NCBI GenBank assembly: GCA_946533395.1
Contig: CAMNBU010000038.1
Coordinates: forward strand, 1 to 21,354
DNA length: 21,354 bases
From: UBA4292 sp002395865
GTDB lineage: Bacteria; Bacillota; Clostridia; Lachnospirales; Lachnospiraceae
Direction of reading: 5' to 3'
Shown here: positions 1 to 7,158 of the stretch, piece by piece
Layout: each line of letters begins with the position of its first letter
Numbering within the stretch: the first letter of the stretch is position 1
The notes under the pieces: generated by a model
Told to the model about the DNA's origin: nothing
Databases searched by the model: none
The model's input: only the letters and a program-made list of their open reading frames with translations
Translations under genes and position numbers: made by a program

Positions 1-44
1 CCGACCATCACGAAGGCTGCGTCGGCGAGGGTTTTTTCATCCGA

Positions 45-137
45 CGACCGTTCCGTGGCCAGTAAAGTAAGCCGCCGTCACCTCCGGCGACCGTTCCGGT
101 GCCTGAAAGGTAAGCCGCCGTTAAATTAAGCCGCCGT
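45..137. repeat. GC-rich tandem repeat at left edge
   Basis: The octamer GCCGCCGT occurs at 71-78, 114-121 and 130-137, each time preceded by TAA. The first two copies belong to a longer imperfect unit with a 43-bp period that also contains GACCGTTCCG (around 48 and 89). The third copy is a truncated unit 16 bp on. The block lies directly beyond the lacI-type gene terminator. I see no convincing gene in positions 1-140; frames there are short and of odd composition. The array may continue to the left of the window. Confidence 0.6.
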
Positions 138-140
138 CTT

Positions 141-167
141 AAAAACCCCCGCCGGAAACGGCGGGGG
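141..167 (-). terminator. Rho-independent terminator of the galactanase-LacI operon
   Basis: A perfect 9-bp GC stem (146-154 with 159-167) with a 4-nt loop is followed on the minus strand by five T residues (145-141). It begins 7 nt after the stop codon of the LacI-type gene, as expected for the operon terminator. Confidence 0.92.
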
Positions 168-173
168 TGAAGT

Positions 174-1175
174 TCAGATCTTGGTGGACTCCTTCATGGA
201 AACCTCGTAGCTGAGCGTCGTCTGGTTGGGCACGTTCTTGCCGTCGATACGGTCAAGAAGCATCTTGCAGGCCAGCACGCCGAGCTCCCGCGCGTCGAAC
301 TGAAGCGACGTGATCGCGGGTATGTTGTTCTCGAGGATGGACGAGTTGTAGAAGGAGGCGACCTTGATGTCGCGCGGGACCTTGATGTGCATGCGGCGCA
401 GCTTGTTCAGCGTGCAGTTGCAGATGTTGTCGTCCATGCACAGTATACAGCCCGCCTTGGCCTCCACCAGGCTCTCCACTGCTGTCTCGACCATGAGGTT
501 CGAGTCCATGTCGAGGAACATAAGCGTCGCATCGGGCTCCTCTCCCCTCTCGCGGAAGGCGTCGATAAAGCCCCCCAGGCGCTTCTGCGTGATCATGTGG
601 GCCTTATTGCCGCCGATGAGCCCTATGCGCTTCATGCCGCGCGAGAGAAGTATCGAGGTCAGCTCCTTGCAGGCACCGTAGTGATCGTTGTCTATCTGCA
701 TGACATTAGGCGACCGAGTCGTGCCGATCGTTATGAAGGGAATGCCCTTGTCCTTTAAATACTCAACGGCAATGTCGTCCACATTCGTACGTGTGAGTAT
801 CAGGCCCTCGACCTTCTTCTGCATCACCAGCCTCTCCAGCTGCGATATGTCCTTGTCGCTCGTCAGTGCCACCAGCACGTCAAAATCCAGTGTGGATGCC
901 ATCTCGCACACGCCGAGCATGCACTTCTGGAAGAAATGCATATCCATCAGGTGGTAATCGCTCGGCAGGATCAGCCCGATGTTGTAGGTCTTTTTGGACA
1001 CGAGCGCCTTCGCCGTTATATTCGGCCGGTAGTCATGCTCCTCTATGTACTTGTTCACACGGTCCCGGGTAGCCTGGGATATGCGCGTATTGCCGGCAAT
1101 GGCGCGGCTGACCGTGCTCTTTGAGATGCCCAGAGCCTGGGCCACATCATTGATTGTAATTCTGTTGCCGGACAA
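174..1175 (-). CDS. LacI/GalR-family transcriptional repressor, likely of galactan use
   Basis: A 333-residue protein of usual LacI-family length. Residues 5-27 form the helix-turn-helix (ITINDVAQALGISKSTVSRA), followed by a hinge helix (YRPNITAKALVSKKTYNIGL, about 49-68) and a periplasmic-binding-protein-like sensor domain ending near 320. The start is TTG at 1175-1173: it lies 6 nt after GGAGGTGA, and the first in-frame ATG would remove the DNA-binding domain. The gene starts 2 nt after the galactanase stop codon, so the two are probably co-transcribed. From context I infer that it senses galactan-derived sugar and represses its own operon through the palindrome at 3424-3437. The family is certain; the ligand is inference. 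Confidence 0.95.
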   Translation of the reverse strand: MSGNRITINDVAQALGISKSTVSRAIAGNTRISQATRDRVNKYIEEHDYRPNITAKALVSKKTYNIGLILPSDYHLMDMHFFQKCMLGVCEMASTLDFDVLVALTSDKDISQLERLVMQKKVEGLILTRTNVDDIAVEYLKDKGIPFITIGTTRSPNVMQIDNDHYGACKELTSILLSRGMKRIGLIGGNKAHMITQKRLGGFIDAFRERGEEPDATLMFLDMDSNLMVETAVESLVEAKAGCILCMDDNICNCTLNKLRRMHIKVPRDIKVASFYNSSILENNIPAITSLQFDARELGVLACKMLLDRIDGKNVPNQTTLSYEVSMKESTKI

Positions 1176-1177
1176 TA

Positions 1178-3349
1178 TCAGTCACCTCCCGGTTTCCTGC
1201 ACAGATAGAAATCATCTATCGTTCCCCAGCTGTTTTTGTTGCCCTTTATGCTTGCGCCTATGGTCAGAGTTCCGTCAGTGACTTCTATGCCGTCGATCTC
1301 GGGTGTCTTCCAGTTCACCCAGCCATCCACCGCAAATGTCTGTCTGGCGATCTCATTGCCTGAAGCGTCCTTCACGTAGATGTACATTTCAGCCGAATCG
1401 TTCACATCGCCGCCCTGTGCGCAGACGCTGAAATAGTAGTTGCCGTTCTCCAGTCCGGTGAGGGTCTGCTCGCATGTAAACGCGTAGTCCGCGCTGTCCC
1501 AGAAGTGCAGCGAATACTCTCCCGTCTTTGCGTCACCCGCCTTCTTCTGGAAATCGGAGGGATCGTGCGAGAGCGCAGGTGTGATCACCCACATGCTCCT
1601 GTCCTCGTCCTCGAAGCTCGGGTTAAGAACATAGTTAACATACTGAACGCTTACATGAAGATTTACTGTAAATCCTCCCTCCACAGTGCCTGTCACATCG
1701 TACTCTCCGTCCGCGGATGTGTTCACGGCGGCGAGCTGTGCATCGTCCCATGTCACGGGTATCTCAGTATTCTTCGAGCGGTCGTTGTAATGCACCAGAG
1801 TCGTTGCGGGAACTGTGAACTCATCTCCCACATTCAGCTGCATGTTGATGTCATCGACCGCATCTATGGCAAGCGGACATGTGGTGCCGTAGCGCAGCCA
1901 CCTGTAGGTATACAGAGAATCCATGGCCTTTCCGTCAAAATCGAACCATGCCTGATTGTCCCACGAGCTTCCGCCGTAGTACTGTCCTGCGTCGTCTCTG
2001 TCATATTCTGCCGCGTAGCTGCTCGCCCAGCCGGCGCCGAACTCCTCCCAGGCCTTCCTGTTTTCCTCAAGCACCGCTGCGGCGCCTTCAGCCTCCCAGT
2101 CGTAGTGGTTTACCGGAATCCACGCAGGCTCCCAGTAGAATACGCCGAGACCGTCCGAGCCCATCTCATTTACCGCCTCGCATACATCGCGGACAGCGTT
2201 CACCTGTCCCTGAAGAGACGCGGTATAACCGGCCGCAAGTGAGCCCGAGTCGACCGAATTGCCTGTGCCGTCGCCGTCACCGTCAATGTAGATGTAAGAT
2301 GTCTCCGCTACGACCACCTTCTTGCCGTAATCGTCTATCACCGAGCGCATAACAGACTTCAGATTCTCAAGTGTGCCGTGCCAGAACATGTAGTAGCTCA
2401 GAGCCATCACATCGTAGTCCACGCCATTGTTTTTCAGCGTCTCACACGCGTTTGTGATCTCGTTCTCCTTTGCCACTTCGGTCAGATGGATCGCGATAAG
2501 GATATCCTTACCGGATATCTTCGACACCTCGCGAACCGCCTCCGATGCCTTCACCAGAAGCTTGCACTTCTTAGTCCAGTCCTTAAGGCCCGACATACCG
2601 TAGTTGATCTCGTTGCCGATCTGGACCATTCCAACGTCCGCTCCCGCGTTAAGTATCGTCACAAGCGAATTGCGCGTGTAGGCGTAGATGGCCTTCTCCA
2701 TATCCGATACCGGAAGCACCTTCCAGGCCTTCGGAACCATCTGCTTGTTGGGATCTGCCCAGAAATCCGAGTAATGGAAGTCCACGCACAGCTTCATTCC
2801 GTACTGCGCCGCGCGCCTTCCTATCTCGGCCGCAACAGCCGCGTCGCAGTTGCCGCCGCCGTAGCCGTTGCCATTGGAATCGAAAGGATCGTTCCATACA
2901 CGTACCCTTATATAGTTCACCCCGCCGTCCGCGAGAAGCCGGAACAGATCCTGCTCATTGCCCTCGCTGTCGTAGAATTTTACACCGGCCTTTTCGAGCG
3001 AGAGCACGCTGGATATATCGACTCCGTACATAAAATCATCCGATATTCCCTCGACCGGCTCCACAAATACACTCGCCTCCTCGGTCCCCGCAGCGCCCTC
3101 GGCCTTATAAATAACAGAAACCGGTGTAACATCTAAAGCTACATCCGGTTCCGGCACATATTCCTCTTTGGTTGTCTCTTCTGTCGCACTCGTGGCCTCC
3201 TCACTACCCGTGCCATCCTCGGTGGACACAGGTGAGGTAGGTATGGGCATCGGCGGCGTGTTGGGCGTACAGCCTCCCATCAAACCGATACTCAGAGCCA
3301 TGGCAGAAAGACCAAGAGGAAATCGCCTTCGCCATTCCCTTTTCGTCAT
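1178..3349 (-). CDS. GH53 arabinogalactan endo-beta-1,4-galactanase, lipoprotein
   Basis: A 723-residue secreted enzyme predicted to cut beta-1,4-galactan, such as pectin side chains, at the cell surface. Residues 1-27 are a lipoprotein signal (Arg-rich start, hydrophobic core, LMGGC at 23-27). A Pro/Thr/Glu-rich linker follows (31-68). The GH53 catalytic domain spans about 103-480, with the acid/base in QIGNEINYG (Glu247), the nucleophile in VVVAETSY (Glu349), and an Asp/Gly-rich stretch at 356-367 like the family calcium site. Residues about 495-570 resemble a bacterial Ig-like domain. Residues 572-720 form a beta-rich carbohydrate-binding-like module (possibly CBM61, the galactan-binding family; not certain). 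I chose ATG at 3349 because AAAGGAG lies just upstream and the signal peptide follows. The frame stays open to 3466, but that part covers the promoter and operator. Confidence 0.95.
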   Translation of the reverse strand: MTKREWRRRFPLGLSAMALSIGLMGGCTPNTPPMPIPTSPVSTEDGTGSEEATSATEETTKEEYVPEPDVALDVTPVSVIYKAEGAAGTEEASVFVEPVEGISDDFMYGVDISSVLSLEKAGVKFYDSEGNEQDLFRLLADGGVNYIRVRVWNDPFDSNGNGYGGGNCDAAVAAEIGRRAAQYGMKLCVDFHYSDFWADPNKQMVPKAWKVLPVSDMEKAIYAYTRNSLVTILNAGADVGMVQIGNEINYGMSGLKDWTKKCKLLVKASEAVREVSKISGKDILIAIHLTEVAKENEITNACETLKNNGVDYDVMALSYYMFWHGTLENLKSVMRSVIDDYGKKVVVAETSYIYIDGDGDGTGNSVDSGSLAAGYTASLQGQVNAVRDVCEAVNEMGSDGLGVFYWEPAWIPVNHYDWEAEGAAAVLEENRKAWEEFGAGWASSYAAEYDRDDAGQYYGGSSWDNQAWFDFDGKAMDSLYTYRWLRYGTTCPLAIDAVDDINMQLNVGDEFTVPATTLVHYNDRSKNTEIPVTWDDAQLAAVNTSADGEYDVTGTVEGGFTVNLHVSVQYVNYVLNPSFEDEDRSMWVITPALSHDPSDFQKKAGDAKTGEYSLHFWDSADYAFTCEQTLTGLENGNYYFSVCAQGGDVNDSAEMYIYVKDASGNEIARQTFAVDGWVNWKTPEIDGIEVTDGTLTIGASIKGNKNSWGTIDDFYLCRKPGGD
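1182..1189 (-). promoter_or_regulatory. Shine-Dalgarno that fixes a TTG start for the LacI gene
   Basis: On the minus strand GGAGGTGA lies 6 nt upstream of TTG (1175-1173) and within the last codons of the galactanase gene. It supports a non-ATG start and translational coupling between the two genes. Confidence 0.8.
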
Positions 3350-3423
3350 ATCCGTCTCTCCTTTGTAAAAAACGTTCTTTGGGACGCGTCCGTTGCCACC
3401 CGAATGCGTCTTATAGATTGCTT

Positions 3424-3437
3424 TGCAATCGTTTGCA
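3424..3437. promoter_or_regulatory. LacI-type operator upstream of the galactanase gene
   Basis: TGCAATCGTTTGCA consists of two 5-bp half-sites, TGCAA and TTGCA, around a central CG. This is the architecture of LacI/GalR-family operators. It starts 5 nt downstream of the proposed -10 element, overlapping the expected transcription start, where a bound repressor would block initiation. It partly overlaps a second inverted repeat, GATTGC-TTT-GCAATC (3416-3430). The likely binder is the repressor encoded at 174-1175. Confidence 0.72.
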
Positions 3438-3442
3438 CAGTA

Positions 3443-3471
3443 ACAGTAACACACAAATACAGTCATGTCAA
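3443..3471 (-). promoter_or_regulatory. Promoter of the galactanase-LacI operon
   Basis: On the minus strand a perfect -35 TTGACA (3471-3466) is followed after 17 nt by TACTGT (3448-3443), a weak -10. The predicted start falls in the operator at 3424-3437, leaving a leader of about 85 nt before the ATG. Confidence 0.6.
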
Positions 3472-3513
3472 TATAAAAAATCAGATAATATTTTTTTGCA
3501 CTTTATTATACTG

Positions 3514-3541
3514 TCATCCCGGACAATCTCCTTGGGGATGA
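3514..3541. repeat. Short inverted repeat outside the left cassette end
   Basis: TCATCCC (3514-3520) and GGGATGA (3535-3541) form an inverted repeat 5 bp outside the left 45-bp repeat. Together with the preceding TG it reproduces the repeat's terminal TGTCATCC, so it looks like a decayed or partial copy of the same element. Confidence 0.5.
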
Positions 3542-3546
3542 TATTT

Positions 3547-3591
3547 TGTCATCCTGAGCGAGCCCGAAGGGCGAGTCGAAGGATCTTTCAA
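3547..3591 (+). repeat. Left 45-bp inverted repeat (REP-like)
   Basis: A perfect inverted match to 3897-3941. It can fold into an imperfect hairpin with outer stem ATCCT/AGGAT and inner stem GCCC-GAA-GGGC, the style of repetitive extragenic palindromes. Its last 4 bp include the stop codon of the GIY-YIG gene (3590-3588). From memory, sequences starting TGTCATCCTGAGCG are dispersed in many unrelated bacterial genomes. Confidence 0.9.
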
Positions 3592-3869
3592 TCTATACAG
3601 ATCTCCGTCCACTCCGGATTGACCCTCTCAACCAATGCATCCTTCTTTTTTCTTGTCCATCCCTTCAACTGCTTTTCCCTTGCTATAGCCGCATCAATAT
3701 CCGCAGTTTCTTCAAGATAAACAAGCTTATCGACATTATAACTCTTCGTAAATCCATCCAGCAGCTGGTGTTTATGTTCATATAACCGACGCTTGATGTC
3801 ATTGGTAACACCTATATACATGATTTTATTACTCCAGTTGGTGAGGATATAAACATAATAATGGTTCAT
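3588..3869 (-). CDS. Small GIY-YIG endonuclease-domain protein
   Basis: A 93-residue single-domain protein. The GIY-YIG core is visible as YYVYILTN (4-11) and YIGVTNDIKRRLYEHK (18-33), with conserved Arg27/Arg28. The expected catalytic Glu is in REKQLKGW (Glu65). This matches the free-standing family often annotated as putative endonuclease or UvrC-like, although it is far shorter than UvrC and lacks its other domains. The start ATG is preceded by TAGGAG at 6-nt spacing. The gene is isolated and more A+T-rich than its neighbours. Both flanks carry copies of one 45-bp inverted repeat, and the stop codon overlaps the left copy, suggesting that repeat and gene move or evolve together. The biological role is unknown; processing of the repeat DNA is my inference. 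Confidence 0.92.
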   Translation of the reverse strand: MNHYYVYILTNWSNKIMYIGVTNDIKRRLYEHKHQLLDGFTKSYNVDKLVYLEETADIDAAIAREKQLKGWTRKKKDALVERVNPEWTEICID

Positions 3870-3896
3870 AGATCGCTCCTATACTTATTAGGTGGT

Positions 3897-3941
3897 TTGA
3901 AAGATCCTTCGACTCGCCCTTCGGGCTCGCTCAGGATGACA
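3897..3941 (-). repeat. Right 45-bp inverted repeat (REP-like)
   Basis: The perfect reverse complement of 3547-3591, located 27 bp upstream of the GIY-YIG start codon. The ribosome binding site of that gene lies in the 27 bp between. Confidence 0.9.
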
Positions 3942-3963
3942 TTATTACAAAAAGCCTATAAAT

Positions 3964-3981
3964 GGCTCGCTCAGGATGACA
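3964..3981 (-). repeat. Partial second copy of the right repeat end
   Basis: An exact 18-bp copy of the outer end of the right repeat (3924-3941), repeated 40 bp further out. It suggests a nested or duplicated insertion boundary. Confidence 0.8.
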
Positions 3982-4013
3982 GAAAGGCGAAGCGACACAG
4001 TCATCGCTTCGCC
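3982..4013 (-). terminator. Probable terminator of the acyl-CoA ligase gene
   Basis: A 10-bp perfect stem GGCGAAGCGA (3986-3995) with TCGCTTCGCC (4004-4013) and an 8-nt loop lies 9 nt beyond the ligase stop codon. On the minus strand only a short T run follows (TTTC), so intrinsic termination may be weak. Confidence 0.6.
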
Positions 4014-4022
4014 ATGAGTATA

Positions 4023-5657
4023 TCAGCCCTCAGTCTCCTGAGCCACGAGCATATCCGCACCGTGACGCGCTCTGAGCTTCGGCTTCTCGATCTTGCCCGT
4101 AGCGTTTCTGGGGATATCCTCGAAAAGGATCTCCTTCGGGCGCTTGTAACGGGGAAGAGCCATGCAGAACTCCTCTATCTCCTCCTTAGTGCAGGTCATG
4201 CCCTCCTTGATCTCGATGATGGCGGCAGTCTTCTCTCCGTTTCTCTTGTCCGGAAGCCCTATGACAGCCACATCCTTCACCTTGTCGAACTTTCTGATGA
4301 AGTCCTCTATCTGTACGGGGTAGATGTTCTCACCGCCCGATACTATGACATCCTTCTTTCTGTCGACGAGATAGATGAAATCCTCGGGATCCTGCATAGC
4401 CATATCACCCGTGTAGAGCCAGCCGTCCTTCAGGCACTCGGCGGTGGCCTCGGGATTATTGTAGTAGCAGGTCATGACACCGGGTCCCTTGACTATGAGT
4501 TCTCCGACGCTTCCCTTCTCCACATCCGCGCCGTTCTCATCGACTATGCGGCACTGCCAGCGATATCCGGGCACACCGATGGCGCCGACCTTGCGGACAT
4601 TTTCTACACCGAGATGCACGCAGCCGGGGCCTGTTGACTCTGAAAGACCATAGTTTGTATCATAATCGTGCTTCGGGAATCTCTCCTTCCACCTCTTGAT
4701 GAGTGAGGGCGGAACGGGCTGAGCTCCCACGTGCATGAGACGCCACTGGTCGAGCTTGTAATCATTGAGATCGATGTCACCTCTGTCTATGGCATCGAGT
4801 ATATCCTGAACCCACGGAACAAGCAGCCATACTATGGTGCAGTGCTCATCTGATACAGCCTTAAGTATCGCCTTAGGCTTCGTGCCCTTTAAGAGCACGG
4901 CCTTGCTGCCCGCGATAAGGCTTCCCATCCAGTGGAACTTCGCACCCGTGTGATAAAGGGGTGGTATACACAGGAATGTATCATCACGGTCCGTGCCATG
5001 ATGCTTCTGCTCCATCTCGGCAGCCTGCGTGAGTGAAAGGTGCTTGTGCAGTATAGCCTTAGGAAAACCTGTCGTACCTGATGAGAAGTAGATGGCGCCG
5101 AAATCGTCGTCGGTGATCGGTATGTTCAGGTTCTTGCTGGAGTGATCCGCAACGAGCTCCCTGTAGCTCTCCGCGAAGGGCGGGCAATTGTCGCCCACAT
5201 AGATGAGAAGGCGTCCCTTTGAGAGCCTCTCCGCATTCGCCTCGATACGTCCGATGAACTCGAAGCCGAATACGATCACATCAACCTCAGCGAGCTCCGC
5301 GCAGTACAGTATCTCGTCAGCGTCGTAGCGGAAGTTAAAGGGCACGGCAATGGCGCCGGTCTTTAAGATACCGAAATATATGGGAAGCCACTCAAGACAG
5401 TTGTACATGATGATGGCGACCTTGTCGCCCTTCTTGATGCCGCGCTCCACGAGCATGTGCGCAAATCTGTTTGCCTTCTCGTTGAACACGCCCCAGGTGA
5501 TCTCCCTCCTGTAAGGGCGGAAGGTCTGAGATTCTATAAGGTCATACTCTTTCCATGTCTTTCGCGCCTTGTCGGGCTCGTCGGGGTTCAGTTCTACGAG
5601 CGCCACCTCATCGGTGTAGAGCTTCGCGTTTCTCTCAAGATAATCCATTACAGGCAT
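4023..5657 (-). CDS. Acyl-CoA ligase (ANL superfamily, AMP-forming)
   Basis: A 544-residue adenylate-forming enzyme that activates a carboxylic acid with ATP and joins it to CoA. Signature motifs are in order: the phosphate-binding loop FSSGTTGFPK (191-200), NYGLSEST (335-342), YTGD (415-418), the hinge and core motif RKKDVIVSGGENIYP (433-447), and the C-terminal catalytic lysine in NATGKIEK (Lys522). There is no signal peptide or membrane segment, so it is cytoplasmic. The ATG at 5657 has GGAG about 10 nt upstream; a second ATG three codons on is possible. The gene stands alone between terminators. The sequence resembles medium/long-chain fatty acid CoA ligases of Clostridia, but the substrate cannot be read from it; aromatic or bile acids are possible. 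Confidence 0.92.
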   Translation of the reverse strand: MPVMDYLERNAKLYTDEVALVELNPDEPDKARKTWKEYDLIESQTFRPYRREITWGVFNEKANRFAHMLVERGIKKGDKVAIIMYNCLEWLPIYFGILKTGAIAVPFNFRYDADEILYCAELAEVDVIVFGFEFIGRIEANAERLSKGRLLIYVGDNCPPFAESYRELVADHSSKNLNIPITDDDFGAIYFSSGTTGFPKAILHKHLSLTQAAEMEQKHHGTDRDDTFLCIPPLYHTGAKFHWMGSLIAGSKAVLLKGTKPKAILKAVSDEHCTIVWLLVPWVQDILDAIDRGDIDLNDYKLDQWRLMHVGAQPVPPSLIKRWKERFPKHDYDTNYGLSESTGPGCVHLGVENVRKVGAIGVPGYRWQCRIVDENGADVEKGSVGELIVKGPGVMTCYYNNPEATAECLKDGWLYTGDMAMQDPEDFIYLVDRKKDVIVSGGENIYPVQIEDFIRKFDKVKDVAVIGLPDKRNGEKTAAIIEIKEGMTCTKEEIEEFCMALPRYKRPKEILFEDIPRNATGKIEKPKLRARHGADMLVAQETEG

Positions 5658-5683
5658 GATACATATCTCCGTTCAAATATAAT

Positions 5684-5706
5684 ACGCGGGCATCGCCTGC
5701 CCGCGT
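5684..5706 (-). terminator. Terminator at the end of the ten-gene string
   Basis: An 8-bp perfect stem ACGCGGGC (5684-5691) with GCCCGCGT (5699-5706) and a 7-nt loop lies 33 nt after the flippase stop codon. It is followed on the minus strand by the T-rich ATTATATTTG. It separates the long operon from the acyl-CoA ligase gene. Confidence 0.75.
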
Positions 5707-5739
5707 GCTTTATTACTATAACGCTTTAAAGGGATGATG

Positions 5740-7158
5740 TCAAGACCGGATTCTGACAATGTCTATCCACTTCCTGATACTCCTCAGGTAGAACGCGAGC
5801 ACTGCGCCTGCGCATATCACGATGTAGGCCGCCATGCCCAGCCACACGTTCCCGATCATGGACGCGGCGTAAAAGCCTGCCATCATCACGATCATGAATG
5901 TGAAATTTTTGATGCGGGCCGCGCGAGGTGCCTCACTGAGCCTTGTCTCGGTGAACAGATACCAGAACAGCATCACCGCTATCGATGCCACGGAGATGGA
6001 CTCCATCGTTCCGAAGATCATGTATGCCGCGAGATTCGCCGCAATCGAAAGCGCCAGCACCACCACGCTCTTTTTAAAGAAATCCGTGACCATGTCGAAC
6101 ACCTTGTAGTAGTTGTTCATGATCACCGTGACCGCTGAACTGACCGCGATGCCCGGCAGGATTATCCTGAAGATACTGAGCGAGCCGGTATATTTCGGCA
6201 GGAACCAGCCGATAATTACGGTAAGCGGAAAATATGCCGTCATGATGATAAATACCATCACCAGTACCGCCGCGCATATCTGGGGGTATAGTTCCATCGA
6301 CCTCTCGCTGTCGCGCCTCTTAAGGAGCGGGTACAGAACAGTCGATACCGCCGTGGTCGCGAAAGCCACGAGCGAGAGCATATTGTAGGCGAAGGCGTAT
6401 ATCGCGTACTCCTCCGTGGTGAAGAGTATATTTACGAACTGCCTGTCGATGACCAGAAGCAGGTTTACGCACAGATTCGACACCAGCAGAGGAAAACCCT
6501 TCTTTATCAGGGGGAGCATCACGCTCTTTACCCCGGCTCTGCCGAGCCCCGCGCTCTTACCGAACACTATATCGCGGTAGGTGAACACATACCACCCCAT
6601 CAGCACATAGTTGAGCGTCACGAGGGCGATAATATATCCCCTGTAGTCAACTTCTCCGATATTGAGATACAGAAGCACCATCGCCGCTACGATGGCGATA
6701 TTGACGGCGGACTGTATGACCTTTCTCGCGGAATACTCCTTAAAACGCCTCGTAAACTGCGAGATGTGCTGAAAATAAGCCGTCGCATTGAAAGCGATCA
6801 CGTTCAGACCGAGGCTCACGAATATGAAGCCCATGTCGCTTATACCGAATATCAGCACACCACCCGCTATCGCCAGAACGCAGAAGAAAAGGTTCAGCAG
6901 CAGGAAATACCTGAAATACGACCGAAACATCGGCCTGTCGAGCTCCTCGTAGTCCTTGTCGCCGTACTTTAAAAAGATGCCGTCGATAATGCCCAGATGG
7001 AACATGCCAAGATAGACCTCGTACAAAGAAAAAGTCCTGTAGAGGCCATAACCCGAAAGAGACATTATCTTGGGCACTATAAAGCTTATGACGATGCCCG
7101 AAAGAATTGTTGTGATATTGCTGAGGGCGACCCCCAGAATGCTTTTCAGTTCCTTCAT
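5740..7158 (-). CDS. Wzx-like polysaccharide flippase (MOP superfamily)
   Basis: A 472-residue integral membrane protein with about 12-14 hydrophobic segments across its length. The N-terminal pattern MKELKSILGVALSNITTILS, then FIVPKIMSLSGYGLYRTFSLY (roughly 27-47), is typical of oligosaccharide flippases of the polysaccharide-synthesis family. Such proteins flip lipid-linked glycans across the membrane. It is the last gene of the string, and its ATG overlaps the GH13 stop codon as ATGA (7158-7155), implying translational coupling. With the GT4 and GH13 genes upstream, it suggests a small envelope-glycan or glycolipid module. The substrate is unknown, and a role in another lipid-linked export step is possible. 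Confidence 0.85.
   Translation of the reverse strand: MKELKSILGVALSNITTILSGIVISFIVPKIMSLSGYGLYRTFSLYEVYLGMFHLGIIDGIFLKYGDKDYEELDRPMFRSYFRYFLLLNLFFCVLAIAGGVLIFGISDMGFIFVSLGLNVIAFNATAYFQHISQFTRRFKEYSARKVIQSAVNIAIVAAMVLLYLNIGEVDYRGYIIALVTLNYVLMGWYVFTYRDIVFGKSAGLGRAGVKSVMLPLIKKGFPLLVSNLCVNLLLVIDRQFVNILFTTEEYAIYAFAYNMLSLVAFATTAVSTVLYPLLKRRDSERSMELYPQICAAVLVMVFIIMTAYFPLTVIIGWFLPKYTGSLSIFRIILPGIAVSSAVTVIMNNYYKVFDMVTDFFKKSVVVLALSIAANLAAYMIFGTMESISVASIAVMLFWYLFTETRLSEAPRAARIKNFTFMIVMMAGFYAASMIGNVWLGMAAYIVICAGAVLAFYLRSIRKWIDIVRIRS

Larger units (their letters stand above)
3512..3981. mobile_element. Candidate repeat-bounded cassette carrying a GIY-YIG nuclease
   Basis: About 470 bp whose outer ends are inverted TGTCATCC (3512-3519) and GGATGACA (3974-3981). 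Within it are two perfect 45-bp inverted repeats (3547-3591 and 3897-3941) that enclose one small GIY-YIG gene. The interior is clearly more A+T-rich than neighbouring genes. No transposase is present. The layout suggests a small mobile or repeat-propagating unit, which is inference; the repeats and gene are seen directly. Confidence 0.55.

Noticed and set aside
1..129. Plus-strand open frame at the left edge
   Set aside because: It is short, Arg-rich and read through a tandem repeat; no family resemblance.
45..137. CRISPR-like array
   Set aside because: Repeat copies are imperfect and the intervals differ (43 and 16 bp), with no spacers of even length and no cas genes.
1505..3136. Long plus-strand open frames opposite the galactanase gene
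   Set aside because: They are antisense to a protein with clear catalytic motifs, have no family features and unusual composition, and are by-products of GC-rich codon use.
3350..3466. Upstream extension of the galactanase reading frame by 39 residues
   Set aside because: It covers the operator and its predicted start lies beyond the likely transcription start. It also lacks a ribosome binding site and would put Cys-rich residues before a clear lipoprotein signal.
3547..3941. IS200/IS605 or RAYT element
   Set aside because: The repeats are REP-like, but the only gene encodes a GIY-YIG domain and no HUH transposase motif is present.
3861..4637. Plus-strand frame running from the right repeat into the ligase gene
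   Set aside because: It is mostly antisense to the acyl-CoA ligase and reads through the repeat, with no recognisable domain.
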